A stretch of DNA of 64,000 bases from Reticulitermes speratus (taxonomy: Eukaryota; Arthropoda; Insecta; Blattodea; Rhinotermitidae), in contig JAJKFL010000042.1 of assembly GCA_021186555.1 (NCBI GenBank), positions 49,271,980 through 49,335,979 on the forward strand, read 5' to 3'. A program made the position numbers and the translations under genes. Below, in pieces: positions 1-10,778 of this stretch; position 1 is the stretch's first letter; the number at the start of each line of letters is the position of its first letter. The notes under the pieces were generated by a model. It saw only the letters and a program-made list of their open reading frames with translations, was not told where the DNA came from and searched no databases.

Positions 1-23
1 GAGAAATGAAGAAGTTCCAGAAG
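1..23 (+). CDS. Possible tail of an upstream zinc-finger exon
   Basis: Read so that it ends in phase 0, this scrap gives E-M-K-K-F-Q-K followed by a GTAGGA donor at 24. Its phase matches the phase-0 start of the exon at 587, and the joined text (FQK then GKQLE) reads like zinc-finger linker sequence. Only seven codons are visible, so this could be chance. RNA evidence or the sequence left of the window would decide. Confidence 0.3.
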
Positions 24-586
24 GTAGGAAATGCAACATTGTTCATGCGCAGCCACTTGGGAGATTTAGATATGGCTAGGAAGATAATATTAAAATGAAT
101 ATTCTGGGATGTGACACTATGTCATTGGACTGGTAGTTCCCAATGATTTGAAGGATCGTAGTGCCTTTGTCTTCAGGGTTTAAACGTTGAAAGCTACTCA
201 CCTGCTGTCAGCATCTCATCCTGGAAGACAGAAGTCTCGGTTGCACTGCTGCGAGAACTTCAAATTTCGTGCGCTTGTAACTGGCTTGTGAAACTCTCTA
301 GTGGTGGAATATGACAATGAACAGTGATGTAGGGGTTTTGAGGTTGTCATGGTAATAAATATTAAGATGATGGTCTTTGGGAAGTCATAATAAGAACTCT
401 GTAGTTAGGCGAAACAGTTTCCTTGGGTATGTGGATACTGTATTTATCATTCAGAGTAAATGGCCATCACATCCCTGAAGACTGTAAGCCTAACTGTTAG
501 GTTCCACAAAAGGAATTTCTTGTCAGACCCAATGTGTGGGTTTTATCACAGAATGTCCCCATAACATGTAGTTTTGTGTGTTTCAG
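24..586 (+). other. Intron of zinc-finger gene with degenerate foldback repeat
   Basis: Non-coding. Around 108-240 is a degraded copy of a repeat family (GGGATGTGACACT ... CTTCAGGG) seen about ten times in the window. A partial opposite-strand match (CATCACATCCCTGAAGAC) lies near 468-485. The intron ends in a TTTCAG acceptor at 586. I see no gene in it. Confidence 0.5.
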
Positions 587-886
587 GGAAAACAGCTGGA
601 GACAGTTGGCGAGACAACATGCCCTCATTGCAATGTTGCTTTCTCACACCTTCTTATGTATAGGCAACATGTGTATCAACATACATTCCCTTACGTCTGC
701 AAACAGTGTGAGGAGCGATTCAAAACGGATGCAGGCAGGGCTTCACATACTTGTTCGGAAAGTGTGGTGAGCTGTGAAATGTGCACAAAGCAGTTTACCT
801 CATTGCTCAGTCTATCCAGGCACCAAATAGTGCACGGTGTGCCACAGTTCCATTGCTATGAGTGCGGTTGGAGCTTCCATCACTGT
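587..886 (+). CDS. Zinc-finger gene exon (fingers 1-4)
   Basis: Acceptor TTTCAG at 581-586, donor GTAAGT at 887, phase 0 at both ends. It encodes CPHC...RQHVYQH, CKQC...SHTC (a CCHC variant), CEMC...SRHQIVH and the start of a fourth finger (CYEC) that is completed in the next exon as SHKC, also a C2HC form. Confidence 0.85.
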
Positions 887-3800
887 GTAAGTCAGTCCCG
901 TTGCATTGTGTTTTTCACTTCCTCTGAGATTTGGGGCACTTAATGCAGTGAATATTAAGATCACAGGGCCTTGCGTGTGATACCTTGAACTCCTATAGAT
1001 AAGTACAGGTGTGGGATCATTCATCATCAAGCATCCCGGTATCAGGAATACTCCAAAACCAGCTATATTCCAGAACAAATTCAGCTTCTGGTACTTGTGT
1101 TTCTGCAGCTCTCCTATCTTCACCCGACATTCTTGATGGTATCTCCTTGGGTGATATATTCTGATGGATGTGAACTGACCCAGTGTACCTTCATTTCTAA
1201 GGCAGATCACTTACTTATTAATATTTTTATTTTTATATGTGTTGTAGCATACTTTACACATGGTGCTCCAAATTACAGAAAAACCCCTAATCCAGTAGAT
1301 CCCAAGCCACAAGCGTTCTGGACAAAGGATCCCACAGCTGTACTGTAATGTGAGATGAACCATCTGCCTTCATTCAGTTGATTTGTTCTTACCCCCAGTC
1401 ATCTTTATGCTTTTTCCCTCTCCTACCCTGAAGATGGAGGCAGCAGGTTCCGATGAAGTGTTGCCACCTATCTACCAGACCACACAGCATCACATCTGAG
1501 AAATTTTGACGTTAATATTAGACAGTAATATTCTTAAAAGTCGACCTCGGTGGACTAGTGGTTAGCGTGCTCGCCACTGGACCCAAGGTTCGCGGGTTCG
1601 ATCCCGACCGAGGTCGATAGATTTTTAAGGGTGATAAAAATCCGGAGCACCACTTCCTTCGGAGGGGAAGTAAAGCCGTCGGTCCCATGTCGTAGATTTA
1701 CGGCATGTAAAAGAACCTTACGGCATGAATAGAACCTAGTAGTGCTTATAAGCAAAATTAAGAGGCCATTTCTCACCCAAGTCTCCTGACTGACTGCCAG
1801 ATGGCTCTGGCATTCACATCAGGATCGAGTTGAAAAGCGCGGCCAGTCAGCCGGTCCCTCACTGCCGCAAATGCACAAAGACCTCGTAACCTCGGAAAGA
1901 GGAGGCCTAAGCCCGTACAGGGCTGTCGAGCCATGGTTATTATTATTATTATTATTATTATATATTATAATTTTGTACACTTTGTATAAGTTTTCCTTCC
2001 TTCTTTTCGAGTAATCAGAATCTTTAGTGTGTAGCTGTTAAGCCTGTATACATGTAGAGTATACCTTTCAGTTTCTGTTATGTGACATTGCACTGTTTGG
2101 ACAGGAAAGTTACACTTCTCACAAATGTAGTGCAAAAGAAGAGACTCGACAGTCACAGAGGAGCCGGAAAAGAGCTGCTGATAACAGGGATGAAGAAGAC
2201 AGACATATGTCAACAGACAGGGTGGGAAAAGAGGAGAATGGCAGTAGAGAGTCGGTACCAAAGAGGAAAAGTAGCAAGTCAGGAGGTTTGGTGTGTCATG
2301 TCTGTGGAGAGGTGTATAAGACTATCCATATTCTCAAAGCACACATGCAGTTGCATGGTAAGTGTTAAATAATTTGAGCTCTAATTTAAAGTGATTGTTT
2401 ATACAGACTAGTGTATGGCCTTACATATGGGGGAGGGAAACAACGCATCAGTATTTTAGAGTTAAAAAATTAAATGAATGGTATAACCGATTATATAGCC
2501 TTTTCGAGGTAGGAAAGAAGTTAGTTGGAGTGAAGGCAGCTTAGGATATGAGGGGGGCAGGGATTCAAATAAGTCAGTTCACCAGCCAGCGGTAGCCGTG
2601 TGAGGTTGCGCACAGAATGCTGGGAGTAGAGAAAGAGAAAAAATTCAAACAGTTGCGCTCCAACCGCCCGCTGGTCAGTTAAGGCGATACAGACGTTAAA
2701 GAGAAGAAGTTGTTATAAATTGTGAATTAATATGTAATGTGGTTTGATGTTTTGCAAATATATTAGCTTACATATCATCTAATTAAGTTTTACTGAATTG
2801 TTTACTACTGTGTGAGTGTTAGAATTGAAAGTAACCTAAAGAAATTAACAGTTGTACGTCCATCGTCAACGAGCCTACCACGTAATATTCCCTGAGATAA
2901 GACATGCTCTCCACTGAACAAGCTAGCAGCTGATCCTCTTACCTATATACGTTAAGTAGCGCAGTAAAACTACAGACAGCTACTAATTGTGCAGAGACGT
3001 AAGAGTAAGGTCAGTTAAAATGGTAAAATACCATGTTTGCCAGTCTTCAATTTTTAGGCAATACCTGTACAGAGTGTGTTTAACTTTGAGCATGATTATA
3101 GGGGAAACCACCCATTTTTGAGACTATGAATTAGGAAAAAAAAACTCTTTGTCTTGTATCCACAAATTAATTTTTGTGAAACTTGGGAAAACAGACACTT
3201 TGGTATGACAAAATATATGACTCCTTATGTGAACTGCTAGACAAGATGTTAAAGACTGTGAATAGCAGATATTAACATTCGGCATACAGTCATAATGTAG
3301 TGGTGAATTTATAGGTTCGTGGTAGAGGGTTTGCAACAGAGGACCTGTATGGTAGAATTATGATGAGGGAAGCCTTCTGCCAGGAGGAAAGGGTTAAATC
3401 ATAGAAGCATTGTGTTACATAAGTGGATTGTGGTTGTATGCACAACAGGAGAGCGCAAGTTTGCCTGTGAAATTTGCAACAAGAAGTTTCATCGTAAGGA
3501 CGTGCTGCAGGAACATCATTCAGTTCATCAGGAGGCACAGATACCTTGCCCTATGTGCAACAAGAAGTTGAAAACAAAGAAATCTCTAGATGTCCACATG
3601 CATCGTCATACAGGCGTCAGACGTTACTCATGTACAGACTGTGGCAAGGTTAGAATAGGAATACTGCAAGTGACTGCTAAAAATTGAGTACAGTGGAACC
3701 TCGAACTTCGAACACAATCCGTTCCAGGAGATGGTTCGACTTTCAAGGTGTTCGACTTTCGAGTTAAATTTCCCCATAAGAAATAATGTAAATTGAATTA

Positions 3801-6800
3801 ATCCGTTCCAGACCCCCAAAATTTACCCAATATAAAACATTTTAAGTGCCCATTTCAAAAGATCATAATGATAAAACAAGTATATTTAATTTCAATAATT
3901 GAAAATTTTTATTTATAATAATACATACATAAAAATATTGTATAATAATCAATCAATAATAATAGTAGGAGGGATATTACTGTTCACTGGAAGGTGAATT
4001 ACCCTTCTTTCATCTGGACCAAGCAGAGAGAGAAGGCGACCACGTGATTCTTTGTTCGACTTTCGAGTTTTTGTTTGAGTTTCAAAACCGGATTTTCCTC
4101 GAATTTTTTGTTCGAGTTTCAAGTTGTTCGAACATCAAACTGTTCGAAGTTCGAGGGTCCACTGTACTTGAATTTTAGCATCAATTGTAACCAGATTAAT
4201 GTATATAATGTAAGGTGTTTAATGTGAAAGGTTGAAGCTTTCATGATGAATAAATGCCTGAAATCAAGGTAAATGCACAAAAATATTGTCAGCTGATCAG
4301 CCACATCATGGTCGTGCTAAAAACCAGTAACAGAATTCAATATAGTCTTCTCGGGCGCACAGCCGCGTCAATTCGTTTGAATACAACGTTTCGGGGACTA
4401 GCTCCGTCCCCATCCTCAGGCAAAACTGACAGAAGGTAACAGAAGCTTGCGGTCTGTCTGAAACGTTGATTTTTAACTGAACCATGATGTGGCTAATTAC
4501 TTGGCAATATTTCAAAATATTTAGTGTGTAGTTACATGATTTTTGTTCTTATTTCTAATTAGGTTTAAAACAGAATATTATTTTGTTAAATAAATAACTG
4601 ATAGTGTATTTTGCCTAGTAAATAACTTCTGTAAGTTTTGAAACTTTCGCGGCGACATGATTCAATATAGTCTTCTCGGGCGCACAGCCGCGTCAATTCG
4701 TTTGAATACAACAAATCAGTTTTGCCTGAGGATGGGGATGGAGCTAGTCCCCGAAACGTTGTATTCAAATGAATTGACGCGGCTGTGCGCCCGAGAAGAC
4801 TATATTAAATAACTTCTGTGTTCAATAGTGTGGTGGAAGTTGTTTGTAGTGATGTTCTTGGACGCAGATTTCCTGAAAACGTGGAATTCAAACATGTTAA
4901 CAATTTTATGCATTGTATGATTTGCAGAGTTAATTTTGTGTGAGTTTGAGCTTGTGATACCTGTGAAGATTATGGTTTTCTGGGACGTGATACTGCGTAA
5001 TCCAGTAGATGGGTATCAACCATTTGGACGAACTTGCTGTCTTCATCTTCAGGGTAGCTGGAGATGAAGACTGCAGGTCCTGCTGCAACATTCTTAGCTA
5101 TAAGCCAGATACACGACTTCACGTTCGGAAAGATATAATTTTATTAGCTAATTTCTTGGCTTCATTTTACACAGTGAATAATACAGTCAATCCTTAATAC
5201 ATACACGATTTATTTACTTATTATAAGCCTTATACTTTTCTAGTGACCCCCAAAGTTAAGAGCTTTTTTCTGTACAATTGATATTTATTCTTTACAGAAG
5301 TTTTTCCAGAAAGGCAACTTACTAAAACATGCTGTGGTGCATAATCCAAATGCCAAAGTGATTCTGACGTGTGATCATTGTAATAAGAATTTCACGTCAC
5401 GGGACTACCTTTCTCAGCACATGCTAGAGCACACACAGGGCCGTATTCATTTATGTCATCTCTGTGACAAAGGATTTGTGAAGGTGAGACATGTTGCAAT
5501 ATTCGAGGTACCCTCGGTTGTGTAGTTGAGGATTCAGGTCTTCTGGGATGTGACACTGTGTTGTTGGGTTAGTGGTATGTGACATTTTTTTTATCTCCGA
5601 GGGTCAGGGAGTTCATGAAGAGTGGCCAGGATACAGGTTGAGATATATAGGTATCCTCATCCAGTTTGTGGAGACGAGGAAACATTGGCGAACCAACTGG
5701 GGGAGGTGTGAGTGGGACATGGTTGTATGTGGGGGTGCTGAAAAGGGGCCAAGTTCCAGTCCTTCTGAGGGCCTTGACAATTGATAACCACATGCTTCCC
5801 AGGTTAGTTTCTTGTTGGTACCCAGCACCTTCACTGCACAATTAATTATGCCCCTTTTCAGTGCTCCCACATATGACCAGTTTCTGCCCGCGTCTCCCCT
5901 GAATGGCCACAGCGTCACATCTGGGAAGACGTGAATTGTCTTCGCAACGTGCTGTTCAGTACTAGATAATGTACAGAGAGCAACTTCATTATTGCTACAT
6001 AGTGATTAACTTCTCTGACCTATTATAAACAAATGCTGCTAATCCTATATCAGAATATAATCAATTACATGAACTAAATCTGGGCTTGTGCAGTGTGTAC
6101 AGATTTTAATAGCCTGAGGACACAGGCTAGAGCATTCAGTTGATAGAGTTGTATATATAATTAAAAACATATTACTTATAAAATAAAAAAGTATGTACCC
6201 GTAAATATTTATATTGCAGGAACATATGTTGAAGGGTCACATCAGAAAATTTCATGGTGGGCATATATTTGTATGCCCATATTGTAATATGTCTGTTCGC
6301 CATCGAAATTCAATTCGACGTCACCTTGAAAATCGTCACAATGAACTCCAACAGGAATGGGCAACTCCAGGTTTCCTTGATAAACTTGAAGCAGGTGGTA
6401 ATGTAACTTCAACTAACACATTGATGAACACAACTCTAGCAGTTCCACACCATCAACTGTCAAGTGACAGCACCACAACAATAGTGACATCACAAACTTC
6501 AGAGCACATCAGTCCTAGTTCTGATGTCAGTCTGCTTCAGACAGACAATCAGACTGAAGGTACGTATAGATATCTTTGTTTAACATTTATAGTCAGGGAG
6601 TAGGAAATTTTAAATTTTCCAGTACTCCAGGCCTGGTGGCTGGATTTTAACTTGGTGGTTAAGAAATTCATCACATTTATAGAACCTGAAGGTTATTGCA
6701 GTGTTCACAAGAGCGCAGTAGAGGCAGGAATTTTTTTTATCTTAACGACTGTCCACTCTATCCTCCTGTCTGCTGCTTGCTTGGAATGTCCCCAAAGATC

Positions 6801-7725
6801 TGAAGAGTGTGTGTTTAGTTAAGCAAAGAGAAAACTTTACCTATAAGTAGTGTTATATTAACTGATATGGCTTTGTTGACAGGGGCAGAAATACTGTTGA
6901 CAGTGTCAGGAGTACCTCTCGATAGTACAGATGGTGAAGCGCACCAAGCAGTAGAACAGAGTGCCGTTGCTGGCCAAATGGAGCTGCAGGTGCAGAGTGA
7001 AATCCAGGGTGATGAAGTAATGGCAGGTGAGATTTTTCATTAAAAACTTAAAGGAATGTTTTTTTTTTTCTATGGCTCGACAGCCCTATATGGGCCTGGG
7101 CCTCCTCATTTCGTCGAGGTTTCATGATCACACACTTTTTAGACACACCACAATTGGTAGGACTCCTCTGGACGAGTGATCAGCTCGTCGCAGAGACCTC
7201 TACCTGACAACACACAACACTCACAACAGACAGACATCCATGCCCCTGGTGGGATTCGAACCCACGATCCTAGTAAGCGAGCGGCCGAAGACCCACGCCT
7301 TAGACCGCATAGCCACTGGGATCGGCTTAAAGGAATGTTAGTCACCCATTATTCCATATTGACATTTAATCAGAGCCACTGAAGTCCTTAAGACTGCAGT
7401 CGTCTAGTCTTCGGAAACCTCCCAGACTGTAACGTGGTGTTATAATCTACAAAACTGCAATATGAATCTTCACGATCATGAACTACTCAGAACTTACAAA
7501 AGTGCTGTTAATCACTGCCACTCCACTATGTGTTCTCATTACTGTGCGTCCATCCACGACAGCTATGGGTACATCAGTCTTCATGCTATGCTATGCTATG
7601 TTACAGGTAATACATTCATTTTCTCAGATGGGACAGTTGTTCAGCAAGAGGATGGAACCAGTGGAGGAGATATTCTTCTGTATGTTCTTGACCCAGCAGA
7701 TGTCACCATTGATCCTGGATACTAA
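587..7725 (+). CDS. C2H2 zinc-finger protein gene (3' part, seven exons)
   Basis: Seven exons join in frame: 587-886, 2105-2357, 3449-3648, 5298-5483, 6220-6559, 6883-7026 and 7628-7725. They give about 506 residues and a stop at 7723-7725. Eleven zinc fingers are visible, ten C2H2 and one probably C2HC, so nucleic-acid binding and a transcription-factor role are likely. Several fingers are split by introns, for example the one joining CGK to KFFQKGNLLKH and the one joining GFVK to EHMLKGH. Joining exons restores the spacing of 12 residues between the second Cys and first His, which supports the junctions. After the last finger (CPYC...RRHLENRH) comes a Ser/Thr/Gln- and acid-rich tail without fingers. 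I do not recognise the orthologue. The N-terminus is outside the window. Confidence 0.88.
1420..1500. repeat. Degenerate foldback/hammerhead-related repeat
   Basis: It contains CCCTGAAGATGGAGGCAGC followed by AGGTTCCGATGAAG and an ACACAGCATCACATC arm. The family consensus I infer from other copies would end stem II with CCTCC-GAAAC. This copy is decayed. Confidence 0.5.
1541..1960 (+). mobile_element. tRNA-derived SINE, family 1
   Basis: The head at 1541-1617 folds like a tRNA. It has complementary ends (TCGACCTCGG / CCGAGGTCGA), an A-box-like TGGACTAGTGG and a B-box-like GGTTCGCGGGTTCGATCCC. A body of about 300 bp follows, ending in a (TTA)n tail at 1936-1960. A second copy at 21486-21890 matches over head and body, which shows that it is dispersed. 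It lies in an intron of the zinc-finger gene. Confidence 0.9.
2105..2357 (+). CDS. Zinc-finger gene exon (finger 5)
   Basis: Acceptor TTGGACAG ends at 2104 and donor GTAAGT starts at 2358. It starts in phase 0 and ends after one base of a codon. The exon completes finger 4, then encodes about 60 charged residues (Glu, Arg, Lys, Ser) and a C2H2 finger, CHVC...KAHMQLH. The charged block resembles a nuclear, disordered linker. The start is inferred from the open frame and the rescue of finger 4. Confidence 0.75.
2358..3448 (+). other. Intron of zinc-finger gene, no identified element
   Basis: AT-rich and without a coding signal. A short imperfect inverted repeat (ACCAGCCAGCGG near 2580, CCGCTGGT-like near 2665) may mark an old non-autonomous element. 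I see nothing else supportable. Confidence 0.4.
3449..3648 (+). CDS. Zinc-finger gene exon (fingers 6-8)
   Basis: Acceptor ACAACAG ends at 3448 and the donor is GTTAGA at 3649. The codon split from the previous exon gives Gly, making an H-G-E-R-K-F linker. It encodes CEIC...EHHSVH, CPMC...VHMHRH and, after a TGVRRYSC linker, CTDCGK, the first part of finger 8, which finishes in the next exon. Ends in phase 0. Confidence 0.88.
3691..4164. mobile_element. Tigger/pogo-like MITE, 474 bp, TA target duplication
   Basis: The terminal inverted repeats of about 24 bp begin CAGTGGAACCTCGAACTTCG on the left and CAGTGGACCCTCGAACTTCG on the right (read on the - strand), with one mismatch. TA flanks both ends (3689-3690, 4165-4166). 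The interior is AT-rich and non-coding, with subterminal TTCGA repeats. CAGTG termini and TA duplication are typical of Tc1/mariner-pogo non-autonomous elements. Confidence 0.9.
4333..4438. repeat. Foldback family C, single arm with - strand hammerhead-like core
   Basis: This is one arm of the family seen complete at 4660-4807 and 56262-56452. On the - strand it reads CCTGAGGA, T, GGGGA ... TCCCC, GAAAC, GTTGTA: a hammerhead-like order with a perfect 5-bp stem II. Confidence 0.65.
4660..4807. repeat. Foldback family C, near-palindrome with hammerhead-like core
   Basis: The outer arms (ATATAGTCTTCTCGGGCGC and its complement near 4785-4803) pair almost perfectly over about 50 bp. On the + strand the right arm carries CTGAGGA (4726-4732), T, GGGGA ... 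TCCCC, GAA and ACGTTGTA. Stem III would be two base pairs (AC/GT) and the cleavage triplet GTA. Stem I pairing (TTTG/CAAA) is imperfect. Confidence 0.7.
4976..5090. repeat. Degenerate foldback repeat
   Basis: TTCTGGGACGTGATACTG ... CTTGCTGTCTTCATCTTCAGGG matches the dispersed family also found at 108-240, 53735 and 61957. Old copy. Confidence 0.45.
5298..5483 (+). CDS. Zinc-finger gene exon (fingers 8-10)
   Basis: Acceptor TTTACAG ends at 5297 and donor GTGAGA starts at 5484; 62 codons, phase 0 at both ends. It completes finger 8 (KFFQKGNLLKHAVVH), encodes finger 9 (CDHC...SQHMLEH) and begins finger 10 (CHLCDKGFVK). Confidence 0.9.
5484..6219 (+). other. Intron with degraded foldback repeat
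   Basis: TTCTGGGATGTGACACTGTG at about 5540 and a complementary CACAGCGTCACATCTGGGAAG near 5910-5930 look like the outer arms of a decayed member of the dispersed foldback family. The 330 bp between them hold no gene I can recognise. Confidence 0.45.
6220..6559 (+). CDS. Zinc-finger gene exon (fingers 10-11 and tail)
   Basis: Acceptor ATTGCAG ends at 6219; donor GTACGT at 6560. It completes finger 10 (KGHIRKFH) and encodes finger 11 (CPYC...RRHLENRH). A Ser/Thr/Asn-rich, finger-free region of about 70 residues follows. Ends after one base of a codon. Confidence 0.9.
6883..7026 (+). CDS. Zinc-finger gene exon (C-terminal region)
   Basis: Acceptor TTGACAG ends at 6882; donor GTGAGA at 7027. 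The frame carried in from the previous exon stays open for 48 codons, rich in Glu, Gln, Val and Ala, with no finger. Both ends are in phase 1. The call rests on phase, splice sites and composition, so it is less certain than the finger exons. Confidence 0.72.
7068..7326 (-). mobile_element. tRNA-derived SINE, family 2
   Basis: On the - strand it begins GCCGATCCCAGTGG (complement of 7313-7326), with a B-box-like GGTTCGAATCCC and a body ending in AGGGCTGTCGAGCCATAG. Other copies lie at 11890-12121, 12163-12415, 51950-52202 and 63908-64000. It lies in the last intron of the zinc-finger gene. Confidence 0.9.
7628..7725 (+). CDS. Zinc-finger gene terminal exon
   Basis: Acceptor TTCTCAG ends at 7627. 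The exon continues the phase-1 frame for 32 codons (DGTVVQQEDG ... DPADVTIDPGY) to TAA at 7723-7725. An acidic, Gly-rich C-terminus fits a transcription-factor tail. No AATAAA polyadenylation signal is obvious just downstream. Confidence 0.72.
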
Positions 7726-8084
7726 GTTGAATAGGTTGTGAGGTCTCAGGCACTCATTGCAGTGATTATAAAGATGTGATGTGATGTCGTTTGGTTAGGA
7801 TTGGGCTTGTTCCCAGCCTCCTACCCTATATCTGGCTCACCCTCTTTTTGCATGACTAAGGCTGCTCTCACACCAGACACTAATTGCAATATGATGGCAA
7901 TACAGTGACAGTACAATAGACATGACACGAAAAGGGCCTCGTATATTGGAGGTGATCCACTCAGATGATGTGTTTTGCTTCAGTATCAATATGTCATCAG
8001 AACAAGAGGGCATATTTATTAGCTGGTGGATGAGAAGAAGAGCACCCTTACTTCAACAAAAGTGGTGAACTCGGCAGTTATGTT

Positions 8085-8392
8085 GTAGTGCGCAGTTGGT
8101 TGAGGCACTGCGCTACAAGCCGGAAGGTCGCGGGTTCGGTTCCCAATAGTGTCATTGGAATTTTTCATTGACATAATCCTTTCGGTCGCACTATGGCCCT
8201 GGGGTAGACTCAGCCTCTAACAGAAATGAGCACCAGGAATACTTCCTGGGGGTAAAGGCGGCCGGTGCGTAGGGCTGATAACCTTACCACCTTCATGTGC
8301 TGATTGTCTAGAAATCTGGGAGCCTCAACCTCCTGGAAACCTAAGGGCCTGTCCAGGTTTGTAATTGGATTGCTTTACCTTTGCTTTTACCT
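8085..8392 (+). mobile_element. tRNA-derived SINE, family 3
   Basis: The head GCGCAGTTGGTTGAGG ... GGTCGCGGGTTCGGTTCCC has A- and B-box-like spacing. The body AGCCTCTAACAGAAATGAG ... GGTAAAGGCGGCCGG ends near GGATTGCTTTACC. A close copy lies at 27137-27440 and a diverged one at 17538-17850. It is intergenic. Confidence 0.88.
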
Positions 8393-8780
8393 GGAGAAGT
8401 AGACCAGGACAGTAAAAGGTATGGATTATTTTATACAGGATGACACAGGAAAGTTTTAAATTTTGCCATTTCTTGAGTAACCAGGATTTTTCCACCCTTA
8501 GGAAATGGTGTTTTCCAGCAAGCTCCACACATTTTATATTTGCTTCCTCACTGATGCTGGCACAATCTAGTAAAGTATTTTGAAAACCTGTGAGATTTGT
8601 GCCTTTGGTGATGATATGTTTATGACTGAGTGCTAGACAGCACAATACTCTCAGGCATCATCCTATCATATCAGCTCATCATGAACATGTGTATCAATAT
8701 TATATTGTCTTCAGCTCTTGAGGTCCCATGTAAAACAAAGGGCAGAGTCTTACAATAAGCTGGTCGACATCACATCTTAA

Positions 8781-10110
8781 CCTTTAAGAGCCGGCGATTT
8801 AAATGCCCTGTACTGTCAGCGGACCGGAGTTTTCTCTGGGGATTTAAACGTTTGTTGCAATGGTTAGGAAAATTTTGAATATCTTGAAGAATATTAACGC
8901 TGGATCTGTGAAATATATCGTAATTACTCAAGTGAAGCATGGAGAACACGGTAATGTACATCATAGTTTATTATAAAATATTTTGATTCAAAATAAGAAT
9001 GAACCACTTCCCTAAGAGACAGAAATTTTAGTCTTCTTTTGTTTCTTTATCGTGTCTGGACCATTAATGGAATTTTAGTAATATGTTATGTTTCGTTCTC
9101 TTTAGCCTTAAATTCTGGCTCCTTTCTCCTGAATTCGTCCCCACTTTCAAGGGAAAATATTTCTGTGAGGTTATTTTAACAACAGCGAAATGCTTTTCGT
9201 TGGTGTGATTTCTGTAAGGGTGTACTTACAAAGAGGTTTACAGTTTTACAACCATGAGGAATCTGACCTGCGAAAGGAAACGTACGTTTCTCGGTATTCC
9301 TACCAGTGGCCACACTCTTTCAGTGTTTGTCGCACAGTGCAGTGACCCTGTCGCTTGTGAAAATTATTTCTTGTGAGTACATAATCAGCATCATGGCTTG
9401 TAGAAGGCATATTCGTGATGAAGATATTGAATCACAGCTGATCTGTGATATTGATTCGGATGAGAACATCTAATAATAAGGTATGTAATAATTTCTGTAA
9501 CAAGTAACTTCCTTCTGATGACGCATCATATACTGCCTTTCTCGGGTGAGCTATGTTTCATTCTTCCATCAAGTACGTAAGAGTAAATACAGCCGGAAGC
9601 TTTTAATTTTTTCGTATATTTGGACAAATATATTGTGAAAAAGTATTGAAAATTTTTCTGTGAGTACAAGCACGGGCTAGAACAGTGAATAAGTTATACG
9701 ACTACCAGAAAGGAGATCAGGGTTCGGTTCCCGGAAAGTACATAAATATGTCTATCGACTCGTATAAATCTTAACTCGATCCTACCGGCTTTTTAATCGA
9801 TGGGTGTCTGGGGCACATGAATGTACAGATGCTGGAGCATGAAGCTGAATACGCTCTAAATAGTGTTAAATACATCATTTTATGGTATATTACCTCCGCG
9901 CCCCAATACGCCCCCTTGGTATGAGGCACAACTGTAAAATTACCTTCAAGTCTGTTGTATGTATACATAATATTTATGCACGCTTATTGCCCCGCCAATA
10001 TCGTATTTAATGCGAAAAGTTTAAATATATATTTTTGGACAAAAATGTCCGTTTCGGCATTCTACCTACACATAACGATGGACAGATTTGTCCGTTTCGG
10101 CTCTTAAAGG
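8781..10110 (+). mobile_element. piggyBac-like derivative, 1,330 bp, TTAA target site
   Basis: The termini CCTTTAAGAGCCG and CGGCTCTTAAAGG are inverted repeats (one-base offset), each flanked by TTAA (8777-8780 and 10111-10114). CCYTTT ends with TTAA duplication are the piggyBac signature. Inside, 9393-9473 encodes a 26-residue peptide beginning MACRRHIRDEDIES and ending DSDENI, which resembles the acidic N-terminus of piggyBac transposases before a stop. I see no catalytic core, so the element is probably internally deleted and non-autonomous. Confidence 0.85.
9393..9473 (+). pseudogene. N-terminal stub of a piggyBac-type transposase
   Basis: ATG at 9393, 26 codons rich in Asp/Glu (RDEDIE, DSDEN), then TAA. 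Its position inside the TTAA-flanked element and its composition suggest the start of a transposase reading frame whose remainder was deleted. It is too short for independent proof. Confidence 0.45.
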
Positions 10111-10735
10111 TTAAATAACGTCCAGTGTGAGAGCTCCCTAACTTTCTACCCTGGAGATGGAAACTGCCAATTTCTTAAAAATTTGGTACTTATCTACAGA
10201 AGCACATAGTGTCACATATCAGAAGTCTGTGCTCTTAACGTCCGTTGGCGGTAAAGCAAAGATAATTGGAAAAGCTTTGCTTTAAGAGTTAAACTTATAA
10301 AACTGTGAAAACTACTTGATGTCATTTTGAGTGATTACCAGGATGTGTACAATAATAACACTTGAGAAGTGATCCTTGTTACAGTACAACTTTATGCTTC
10401 TTGTATTTGGGGAGACTGATTTGGTTGCTGTAAGATTATACGATATGTACTTATCAGTATTTATTTTTTCAAGTATATAATTATTTCAGTAGAGGAATTT
10501 AATTAATGTTGAATAATAAATTTTATATTATCTCTTATTTTGTGTTCTTGTGTACTGAATACTTATGTAAATTGTAGAAGTCTGATTTTGTCCTGCATTC
10601 TGTTCACAGACCGTAAGTACACTACATGTCTGTAAACTTTACGTTACTTGTACCGTACATTTTTGATTATACAAATCTTATTCAGACAAATGTACACCAT
10701 TTCATGTTATTCAACACAGCTTTTTATTAAAGACT

Positions 10736-10778
10736 GCCCAACATGTTTCGAACCTATTTAAGGTTCATCTTCAGGGGC
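10736..10778 (-). ncRNA. Hammerhead-ribozyme-like motif (family B, left arm)
   Basis: Read on the - strand: GCCC, CTGAAGA, T, GAACCT-TAAAT-AGGTTC, GAA, ACATGT, T, GGGC. This gives a 4-bp stem I, a 6-bp stem II, the GAA core, a palindromic stem III and a GTT cleavage triplet. The single T between the CTGANGA box and stem II departs from the textbook core. Small variants of this type are known in Penelope-like elements. Activity is inferred. Confidence 0.6.

Noticed and set aside
1541..1617. A possible tRNA gene with A and B boxes
   Set aside because: A SINE body and (TTA)n tail follow, and the whole unit recurs at 21486, so it is a tRNA-derived SINE head.
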